From contig CAZKFI010000046.1 of the NCBI GenBank assembly GCA_964551975.1, forward strand, positions 1 to 18,703: 18,703 nucleotides of DNA, in the 5' to 3' direction. This document shows positions 13,381 to 18,703 of this stretch, one piece after another. Source of the DNA: REEB426 sp964551975. GTDB taxonomy: Bacteria > Actinomycetota > Actinomycetes > S36-B12. A program made the position numbers and the translations under genes. A model generated the notes under the pieces. That model saw only the letters and a list, made by a program, of their open reading frames with translations, was not told the origin of the DNA and ran no database searches. Positions within the stretch are counted from its first letter, which is position 1. Each line of letters opens with the position of its first letter.

Positions 13381-15105
13381 CTAGGTGCGCTGATCAGGAT
13401 CGACGTACTCTGCGTCGGCCTGGGCGGCGTACTCGCTGGACTCCTCCTCGATGCGGCGCTCGGTGCGGTTGGCACTCGGGTCAACCCCTTGCGGCTGCTT
13501 ACTCGGGGGTTGCAGACTCGGCAGCCCAAACCCGACGAGGAGTGCGGCAACGACAACCACGACCAGGCTGATGATCGTGGCGGTGTGGGATGCGGAAAGG
13601 AAGGCTTCGTAGGCGCCACTTCGCACCTGATCGACGAGGTCAGTCGGAACGCCCATGCCAGCGGCACGATCCAACACCGCCGCCGTTGCCACGATGGACT
13701 CGGTCGCCGCGTCACGGGCCGGGAACGCCTGCGGCAGGACCGGGTCGAGGTTCGCGGCATAGCGTGTCGCCAGAACCGTTCCGATGATGGCAACACCGAG
13801 TGCCCCACCGACCTGGCGGACGGTGTTCTGCACTGCTGATCCAGCGCCGGCGCGGGCAAGCGGGAGGGAGTTCTGCATCACGGTCGAGGCGGGTGCGATG
13901 ACATTGCCCATCCCGAAGCCGAAGACAAAGAAGACCAGCAGCAACACCCACACCGGGGTGTCCAGCTGCAGGAGCAGGAGCCCCACCAGTGAGATGGCTA
14001 CGAGGATCAGCCCACCGGTCATCACCGGCCGATAGCCGAACCGCTGGACGACCGTGGCGCTGCGTGGCGCAGCAAGGAGTTGCCCCACGGCGAACGGCAC
14101 GAAGCACAGACCCGCCGTGAGGGTGTCGTAGCCGCGCAGAATCTGCAGGTAGAAGGGCAGACTGAAGGTGATGCCGGAGAGGGCGAAGAATGCCAGGCTC
14201 ACGGCGGCGAGGCTGATCGCGTACCCACGGTTGGCGAACAGTGAGACATCAAAGCTCGGATGATCACTTCGGCGCTCCAGCCAAAGAAACAGGGCGATGA
14301 CGGCCAGGCCAGCGGCGATGGGGCCGAGGACCTCAACGTCGATCCAGCTGCGCGTGGCTGAGGCATGGATGATGCCGTAGATCAAGAGGACCAGACCGAT
14401 AACGGAGATAATCACGCCGACGAAGTCCAGGCGCCGCGGTTCCGGATTGCGCGTCTCCGGCACGATACGGGCAATCCCGATGATGCCAACAACGACGATC
14501 GGCACGTTGATGAGGAAGACCGACCCCCAGTCATTGCCGGTCAGCCATCTGGACCAATCGGGGTGCTGCAGGAGGAGGCCTCCCAGTACCGGTCCGAGCG
14601 CAACGGCGGCTCCAACGGCACCGGCCCACATGCCGATGGCCTTGCCGCGTTCATGCGGAGGGAATACCACCGTGATGATCGCCAGGGTTGTTGGCAGCAC
14701 AGCGGCACCGCCGATACCCATGATCGTTCGAAATCCGATGAGCATTCCGGCGCTGGTGGAGAAGGCGCAGATCGCCGAGGCGATGCCGAAGGTGATCATG
14801 CCGATGATCAGGACGCGTTTGCGACCGACGCGGTCCCCGATAACACCCCAGGTGAACAACAGTGCGGCGAAGGCCAGGATGTAGGAGTCGACTGCCCAGA
14901 CGAGTTCGCCCTGGCTGATTGAAAGGTCCCCCTGGATCGTCGGCAATGCAATATTGAGCACGGTGTTGTCCAGCACCACGATGAGCAGACTCACCACCAG
15001 GACGCCCAGGATCGCCCACCGACGCGGGTGGCCGGAGCCGGATGTCATCCAGCCTTCCTCTGGCGTTCGCGACGCCCGCGACTGCCCCTTCGGTGATGCA
15101 CCCAT
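13381..15105 (-). CDS. MFS drug exporter, DHA2 (14-TM, EmrB/QacA) family
   Basis: The 574-residue membrane protein has the DHA2 pattern of about 14 hydrophobic segments. Signatures include LDNTVLNIALPTIQGDL in TM1 (with the conserved Asp), the motif A loop GVIGDRVGRKRVL, and motif C in TM5 (ALGPVLGGLLLQ). The C-terminus is a hydrophilic acidic tail. Such proteins export toxic or hydrophobic compounds with proton antiport. The start chosen is ATG 15105, which has GGGAG 7 nt upstream; a GTG at 15156 has poor spacing, and ATG 15048 just before the first membrane segment is the other option. A TATATA at 15161-15166 on the minus strand could be its -10, next to the operator-like repeat. Co-transcribed with the tetR-like gene. 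Substrate not predictable. Confidence 0.94.
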   Translation of the reverse strand: MGASPKGQSRASRTPEEGWMTSGSGHPRRWAILGVLVVSLLIVVLDNTVLNIALPTIQGDLSISQGELVWAVDSYILAFAALLFTWGVIGDRVGRKRVLIIGMITFGIASAICAFSTSAGMLIGFRTIMGIGGAAVLPTTLAIITVVFPPHERGKAIGMWAGAVGAAVALGPVLGGLLLQHPDWSRWLTGNDWGSVFLINVPIVVVGIIGIARIVPETRNPEPRRLDFVGVIISVIGLVLLIYGIIHASATRSWIDVEVLGPIAAGLAVIALFLWLERRSDHPSFDVSLFANRGYAISLAAVSLAFFALSGITFSLPFYLQILRGYDTLTAGLCFVPFAVGQLLAAPRSATVVQRFGYRPVMTGGLILVAISLVGLLLLQLDTPVWVLLLVFFVFGFGMGNVIAPASTVMQNSLPLARAGAGSAVQNTVRQVGGALGVAIIGTVLATRYAANLDPVLPQAFPARDAATESIVATAAVLDRAAGMGVPTDLVDQVRSGAYEAFLSASHTATIISLVVVVVAALLVGFGLPSLQPPSKQPQGVDPSANRTERRIEEESSEYAAQADAEYVDPDQRT

Positions 15106-15183
15106 GGTTGCGCTCCCGTCTGCCGGAGGTCCAGTCTCGCCGTAGGCAAGCCACACCTCTTATATAGCGGCGTTACAGTTTCA

Positions 15184-15204
15184 GATACGGAACCGTACCG
15201 TATC
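15184..15204. promoter_or_regulatory. Probable TetR-family operator upstream of the DHA2 exporter
   Basis: GATACGG (15184-15190) and CCGTATC (15198-15204) form a perfect 7-bp inverted repeat with a 7-nt spacer. A nested one, TACGG-AA-CCGTA, spans 15186-15197, because CCGTA occurs twice in tandem (15193-15202). This is the usual look of TetR operators with overlapping half-sites. It lies about 18 bp upstream (on the minus strand) of a TATATA -10-like hexamer, so a bound repressor would cover the exporter promoter. panB starts about 96 bp away on the other strand, so an effect on panB is possible but not required. Confidence 0.65.
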
Positions 15205-15300
15205 GAATTTCACCTCCCCCTTGATCTGCCTGGCCCGCCCAGCTCTGGCATCATGGTCCCGTCCGGGGACCCCACCAGGGGCCTCGAGATTGGAGTGATC

Positions 15301-16161
15301 ATGGACGCTCGTCCCTATTTCGCCCCCCAGCCTGACAGTGCCCCAGGGTCCAACCCATCAGCGGTCACTCGCCTGACGCTTCGGGACCTGCAGGAAGCCA
15401 CCAATCAGGGGGAACGCTGGTGCATGCTCACGGCCTATGACGCCCTGACTGCTGGCATCTTCGATCAAGCGGGTGTGCCGGCGCTCCTGGTTGGCGACTC
15501 CGCCGGCATGGTGGTCTACGGATATGAGACCACCGTTCCGGTCACGGTCGATGAGCTCATTCCTCTCGTTCGGGCTGTGGTGCGAGGCAGTCGCCGAGCG
15601 CTGGTCGTGGCCGACCTGCCCTTCGGCTCGTATCAGGCGTCCGTTGAGCAGGCACTGGCCACCGCGGCACGATTCATGAAGGAGGGCGGCGCTCAGGCCG
15701 TCAAGTTGGAGGGCGGGCGCGCGGTGCTTCCGCAGGTGGAGGCCCTGTGCTCAGCTGGTATCCCGGTGATCGGTCACCTAGGTCTGACTCCGCAGTCGGT
15801 GAATCAGCTTGGCGGATACCGAGTCCAAGGTCGTGGCGAGGCAGGCGATCGGCTCATCCAGGACGCTAAGAACCTCGAGGCTGCTGGAGCCAGTGCAGTC
15901 GTGCTGGAGGTAGTTCCCCAAGAACTCGCGACACGAGTCTCAGACCTACTGAGCATCCCGACTATCGGCATCGGAGCAGGCCCACACACGGACGCTCAGG
16001 TTTTGGTGTGGCAAGACCTGCTGGGCCTTACCCCCGGCCCTGGCCCGCGCTTCGTACGGCGCTACGCGGATTTGCGCAGTCCTATCACTGAAGCGATCTC
16101 AGCCTGGACTGCCGATGTGGCGTCCGGTGCCTACCCCGGGCCCAGCGAGTCCTACAGCTGA
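15301..16161 (+). CDS. panB: 3-methyl-2-oxobutanoate hydroxymethyltransferase
   Basis: The 286-residue enzyme makes ketopantoate from 2-oxoisovalerate and 5,10-methylene-tetrahydrofolate, the first committed step of pantothenate and CoA synthesis. Family motifs are in order: MLTAYDALTAGIFDQAG, LLVGDSAGMVVYGYETTVPV with the Mg-binding Asp, VVADLPFGSY with the second Asp, AQAVKLEGG with catalytic-site Lys/Glu, GHLGLTPQSVNQLGGYRVQGR, and IPTIGIGAGPHTDAQVLVWQDLLGL. The ATG at 15301 has GGAG at 15292-15295, five nt upstream, and is preferred over an in-frame ATG at 15253 which has no such site. About 25 residues before the conserved core are poorly conserved and Pro/Ser-rich. It stands alone here: panC and panD are not in the window. 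It converges on npdG with an 18-bp gap. Confidence 0.97.
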   Translation: MDARPYFAPQPDSAPGSNPSAVTRLTLRDLQEATNQGERWCMLTAYDALTAGIFDQAGVPALLVGDSAGMVVYGYETTVPVTVDELIPLVRAVVRGSRRALVVADLPFGSYQASVEQALATAARFMKEGGAQAVKLEGGRAVLPQVEALCSAGIPVIGHLGLTPQSVNQLGGYRVQGRGEAGDRLIQDAKNLEAAGASAVVLEVVPQELATRVSDLLSIPTIGIGAGPHTDAQVLVWQDLLGLTPGPGPRFVRRYADLRSPITEAISAWTADVASGAYPGPSESYS

Positions 16162-16179
16162 ATCTCGGTTGTGGGGGGC

Positions 16180-16908
16180 CTAGACGTCGGTGACCCGGAG
16201 CCCTGCATGAGCCTTGTAGCGCCTATTCATTGAGATCAGGTTTGCGGTCAGCGCTTCTACCTGACCGCAGTTTCGCAACCGACCCGCGTAGATGCCGCGC
16301 ATTCCGGGAATGCAGGCAGCCAGAGCCTGCACCGTGTCGGTGGCCTCACGGTCGTCCCCGAGTACCAGGACGTCGGTATCTACCGATGTCACCTCATCGT
16401 CCAACAACAGCACAGCAGACACGTGGTGAAATGCCCCCACGACGCGTGTCTGCGGGAGTAGCCCTGCTGCCTGCTGAGCTGCGGAACCTTCTGGTACCGG
16501 CAGTGCGTAGCAGCCCTGCTTGTCGAAGCCCAACGGATTGACGCAATCGACCAGAATCTTTCCCGCCAACACATCGGCCAGGCTGCTCAGCAACTCACCG
16601 TGACCGTCCCAGGGCACAGCAGCAATGACGATGTCACTGCCCGCTGCACAGGCGGCGTTATCTGCACCGGTCGGTTGCACGACTGCCTGGGGCGCCAGCG
16701 TTGCGGCTGCCTGCTGGGCGCGAGCCGCGTCACGTGACCCAAGGGTGACTGCCAGACCAGCCATAGCCAAGCGCTTCGCCAACCCCCGACCCTGTTCGCC
16801 GGTGCCACCGAGAACACCAATCCGTAGTGCCTGCACGTTCGGAAGATCACGGGGATCCTTGGCTTCTTTTGCGTCCTTGGAACTGCCTGTTGCGGCCTCG
16901 GTTGTCAT
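16180..16908 (-). CDS. npdG: NADPH-dependent F420 reductase (F420H2:NADP oxidoreductase)
   Basis: The 242-residue protein transfers hydride between NADP(H) and the deazaflavin F420. It matches the archaeal Fno/actinobacterial family: the NADP-binding LRIGVLGGTGEQGRGLAKRLA with following GSRD for the 2'-phosphate, IVIAAVPWDGHGE, KILVDCVNPLGF, VVGAFHHVSA, VLVLGDDREATD and AGRLRNCGQVEALTANLISMNRRYK. A low-complexity leader of about 28 residues (TTEAATGSSKDAKEAKD) precedes the fold. The ATG at 16908 has AGGA seven nt upstream; further upstream extension would overlap the divergent exporter gene. Its presence implies that the organism makes or uses F420. Known family role is NADPH supply of F420H2 for F420-dependent reductases; no such reductase is in the window. 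Confidence 0.94.
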   Translation of the reverse strand: MTTEAATGSSKDAKEAKDPRDLPNVQALRIGVLGGTGEQGRGLAKRLAMAGLAVTLGSRDAARAQQAAATLAPQAVVQPTGADNAACAAGSDIVIAAVPWDGHGELLSSLADVLAGKILVDCVNPLGFDKQGCYALPVPEGSAAQQAAGLLPQTRVVGAFHHVSAVLLLDDEVTSVDTDVLVLGDDREATDTVQALAACIPGMRGIYAGRLRNCGQVEALTANLISMNRRYKAHAGLRVTDV

Positions 16909-16933
16909 GAGTGGATCCTGCCAGACTTTGCCG

Positions 16934-18235
16934 GTGCGACGTTTTGTGCTGGACGTAACTCCGCTGCGGCACTCACCTGGCTTCCGACGGATCTTCGTCA
17001 GCGGACTCATCACCTATCTGGGATCGATGGTGACCACGGTGGCCCTGCCATTCCAGGTCGCTGAGGCAACGGACTCATTTGTCGCGGTGGGTGCCGTCGC
17101 ACTAGTCCAACTACCGGCCCTGGCGTTCTTTGGTCTGCTGGGCGGATCGTTGGCCGATGTGATCGATCGCACTCGCATGGTGCTGGCCACTGAGGTCGGT
17201 GCTCTGTTGGTGGCCTGTGGCCTACTGATCAACGCTCTGCTGCCCCGACCATCGCTGGGTCTGATCTACGTACTGGCCTTTGCGGCGGCAGCAATTGATG
17301 GTCTCCAGCGCCCGAGCTTGGATGCGATCGTGCCGCGAGTGGTGGATCACCACCACCTCGCTGCCGCGGGCACGCTGATGACGCTGCGTTGGAACCTCGG
17401 GGCAATCGTGGGCCCAGCACTCGGCGGGCTCCTCCTGGCAGCCGGTGGCCCGGCCTTGGCCTACGGGGTCGACGCCGTCAGCTTCGCCGCCTCGGCTCTG
17501 GTCCTTGCTGGCCTCATTCGAACCCCAATACGCGGACAAAGGATCCGATCAAAGAACTCGACAGCAGCACTTGACCAGCTGCGCTCCATACGTGAAGGGA
17601 CGGCCTACGCCCTGAGTCGACGAGATCTCCTCGGTACCTATCTGGTTGACCTCGTCGCCATGATCATGGCGTATCCCTATGCGCTGTTCCCCTTTCTCGT
17701 CGAGGATCTCGGTACCCCCTGGGCACTGGGGCTGCTCTATTCAGCCGGAGCCGTTGGTGGGCTCGCCGTAGCGCTCAGCAGTGGATGGGTTACCCACGTG
17801 CATCGACATGGTCGGGCAATCGTGATCGCCGCAGCATGCTGGGGGGCAGCCGTTGGCCTGGTGGCAATTGCACCCGGCATTTGGTGGGTGCTGTTGCTCC
17901 TCGCGATCGCGGGTGGTGCTGATGTGATCAGTGGGATATTTCGTGGATTGATGTGGAATCAGACGATTCCCGACGAGGTTCGCGGTCGACTCGCCGGAAT
18001 TGAGCTGCTCAGTTACACGTTAGGCCCGCAACTCGGGCAATTTCGCAGCAGCATGGTGGCTGCATCGACATCACTGCGTATCTCGCTGGCTTCCGGTGGA
18101 CTGCTCTGCGTGCTCGGAGTCGCGCTGACGGCCTGGTGTCTGCCGGCGATGTGGCGCTATGACTCGCGAACAAGCCCGCATGCACTACGACAGCGCGAAC
18201 AACATGAAGATCGTGGCCGTGATCACCTCACCTGA
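16934..18235 (+). CDS. MFS transporter, MFS_3 (EntS/enterobactin-exporter-like) type
   Basis: The product, 433 residues from a GTG at 16934, has about 11-12 hydrophobic segments and resembles MFS_3 exporters. Motifs include PLRHSPGFRRIFVSGLITYLGSMVTTVALPFQVA at the first membrane segment, the motif A loop GGSLADVIDRTRMV, LQRPSLDAIVPR and GPALGGLLLAAGG. Related proteins export siderophores or drugs, but many actinobacterial ones have no assigned substrate. The start is uncertain: ATG 16907 would share the bases CATG with the npdG start on the other strand; the GTG at 16934 leaves 25 bp, and a GTG at 16946 is also possible. None has a good Shine-Dalgarno sequence, so a leaderless mRNA is possible. 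The C-terminus is polar and basic. Confidence 0.88.
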   Translation: MRRFVLDVTPLRHSPGFRRIFVSGLITYLGSMVTTVALPFQVAEATDSFVAVGAVALVQLPALAFFGLLGGSLADVIDRTRMVLATEVGALLVACGLLINALLPRPSLGLIYVLAFAAAAIDGLQRPSLDAIVPRVVDHHHLAAAGTLMTLRWNLGAIVGPALGGLLLAAGGPALAYGVDAVSFAASALVLAGLIRTPIRGQRIRSKNSTAALDQLRSIREGTAYALSRRDLLGTYLVDLVAMIMAYPYALFPFLVEDLGTPWALGLLYSAGAVGGLAVALSSGWVTHVHRHGRAIVIAAACWGAAVGLVAIAPGIWWVLLLLAIAGGADVISGIFRGLMWNQTIPDEVRGRLAGIELLSYTLGPQLGQFRSSMVAASTSLRISLASGGLLCVLGVALTAWCLPAMWRYDSRTSPHALRQREQHEDRGRDHLT

Positions 18236-18311
18236 GCCAAGTCACGCGCTCATTAGCACGAAAAGTTGAGAACAACAATGTGCGACACGCAGCATCAAAG
18301 TGGCATGAATA

Positions 18312-18328
18312 TCCACAAGTTTTGTGGA
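18312..18328. promoter_or_regulatory. Inverted repeat TCCACAA-GTT-TTGTGGA upstream of the histone-like gene
   Basis: Seven-base arms are separated by three bases, in the 159-bp gap 18236-18394. The left arm overlaps ATATCCACA (18309-18317), one mismatch from a DnaA box (TTATNCACA). It lies about 67-83 bp upstream of the histone-like GTG and could be a regulator site in its promoter. No clear -35/-10 pair is seen. The rest of the gap holds the hairpin at 18352-18377 and nothing else I can name. Confidence 0.4.
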
Positions 18329-18351
18329 ATCCTCTGACACAGTTCGACAGA

Positions 18352-18377
18352 CGGACTGTGCATCCGAGCACGGTCCG
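18352..18377 (+). promoter_or_regulatory. Leader hairpin before the histone-like gene
   Basis: CGGACTGTGC and GCACGGTCCG can pair as a 10-bp stem (one G-U) around the loop ATCCGA. It ends 7 nt before the GGGAGG ribosome binding site (18385-18390). No T-run follows, so it is not an intrinsic terminator for the upstream transporter gene. It may sit in the 5' leader of the histone-like mRNA or be an operator. Confidence 0.4.
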
Positions 18378-18394
18378 ACGACACGGGAGGCAAC

Positions 18395-18703
18395 GTGGCG
18401 GTTGCAAAGAAGGCTGCCAAGAAGGCTCCGGCAAAGAAGTCGGCAGCCCGGAAGGCAGCAAAGAAGGCGCCGGCTCGCAAGGCAGCCAAGAAGGCAGCCA
18501 AGCGGCCAGCGAAGAAGGCGGCGAAGAAGTCCGCCAAGAAGGCAGTGCGCAAGTCGACCAAGAAGGCTGCGAAGCGGCCAGCAAAGAAGGCGGCAAAGCG
18601 TACGGCTAAGAAGGCAGCGAAGCGGCCAGCCAAGAAGGCGGCAAAGCGCACTGCCAAGAAGGCTGCGAAGAAGGCAGCCAAGCGGCCAGCAAAGAAGGCC
18701 GCG
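18395..18703 (+). CDS. Lys/Ala-rich histone H1-like DNA-binding protein, C-terminally cut by the window
   Basis: The frame opens with GTG at 18395, four nt after GGGAGG, and stays open for 103 codons to the window edge. The product begins MAVAKKAAKKAPAKKSAARK and is almost wholly Lys, Ala, Arg, Pro, Ser and Thr, with no acidic or aromatic residue. It resembles eukaryotic H1 tails, bacterial HctB-type proteins and the tails of actinobacterial HU proteins (HupS/HupB). Because the Lys-rich part is at the N-terminus, it is either a pure H1-like protein or has a folded domain further downstream. Expected role is binding and compaction of DNA by charge. Octapeptide repeats such as AAKRPAKK and AAKRTAKK recur. 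The long open frame on the opposite strand (18295-18681, Phe/Ala-rich) is a shadow of this repeat. Confidence 0.85.
   Translation, partial: MAVAKKAAKKAPAKKSAARKAAKKAPARKAAKKAAKRPAKKAAKKSAKKAVRKSTKKAAKRPAKKAAKRTAKKAAKRPAKKAAKRTAKKAAKKAAKRPAKKAA
18488..18703 (+). repeat. Tandem 48-bp (16-codon) repeats inside the histone-like gene
   Basis: Two adjacent units at 18560-18607 and 18608-18655 both encode KKAAKRPAKKAAKRTA and differ mostly at third positions. A partial copy (KKAAKRPAKKAAKKSA) is at 18488-18535, and another begins after 18655. Such repeats can expand or shrink by slippage or recombination, so copy number may differ between strains. Confidence 0.75.

Noticed and set aside
12733..13839. 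Plus-strand frame of 368 codons
   Set aside because: It lies opposite the tetR-like gene and the exporter, both with clear domains, and its translation shows no membrane, motif or family pattern.
14365..14922. Plus-strand frame of 185 codons, rich in Asp and His
   Set aside because: It is antisense to membrane segments of the DHA2 exporter; the composition is what hydrophobic codons give when read backwards.
18295..18681. Minus-strand frame of 128 codons rich in Phe and Ala
   Set aside because: It is the antisense reading of the Lys/Ala repeat (AAG/GCN codons give CTT/NGC), and has no ribosome binding site or recognisable domain.

Overview
The window reads as a densely packed chromosome segment of a high-GC member of the Actinomycetota. 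The strongest lineage clues are a GlnA2-type glutamine synthetase beside a glnE adenylyltransferase (the mycobacterial order glnA2-glnE), an NADPH:F420 oxidoreductase of the kind found in F420-using actinobacteria, GTG starts with strong Shine-Dalgarno sequences, and a Lys/Ala-rich histone-like protein. The species cannot be fixed from sequence alone. I see no tRNA, rRNA, CRISPR array, insertion sequence or prophage gene, and no gene-free stretch longer than 300 bases.

Left part (1-5908). Three minus-strand genes come first: the start of an exported protein cut by the window edge, a small secreted Lcl/DUF1566-like protein, and a membrane-anchored J-domain protein. A plus-strand phytanoyl-CoA-dioxygenase-like Fe(II)/2-oxoglutarate enzyme follows. 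Then come two exported glycan-active proteins that diverge from a 54-bp gap: a GHL10 (YngK/DUF187-type) glycoside hydrolase with a C-terminal Fn3-like domain, and a membrane-anchored phosphodiester-glycosidase-like (NAGPA) protein.

Nitrogen and NAD block (5896-12791). A minus-strand run glnA2 - class I glutamine amidotransferase - glnE has gaps of only 29 and 14 nt, so it is probably one operon. It diverges from nadE, the glutamine-dependent NAD synthetase. The 91-bp gap between them holds an inverted repeat overlapping a weak GlnR-box-like sequence. The theme is glutamine: made by GlnA2, possibly used by the amidotransferase and NadE, with GlnE controlling a glutamine synthetase. GlnA2 itself lacks the adenylylation tyrosine, so GlnE's target must be encoded elsewhere.

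Right part (12751-18703). A DHA2-type 14-TM drug exporter and its TetR regulator form a minus-strand pair with a clear operator-like repeat upstream. Plus-strand panB (pantothenate synthesis) starts on the other side of that region. npdG (F420H2:NADP oxidoreductase) and an MFS_3-type exporter diverge from nearly the same point. The window ends in a Lys/Ala/Pro repeat protein of the H1-like type, preceded by two inverted repeats.

Three convergent gene pairs overlap at their stop codons (by 4, 13 and 41 nt), which shows how compact the segment is. I found no convincing new defence or mobile system. The most unusual items are the amidotransferase between glnA2 and glnE, the GHL10/NAGPA pair with an atypical NAGPA motif, the membrane J-protein, and the palindromes at 343-358 and 18312-18377.
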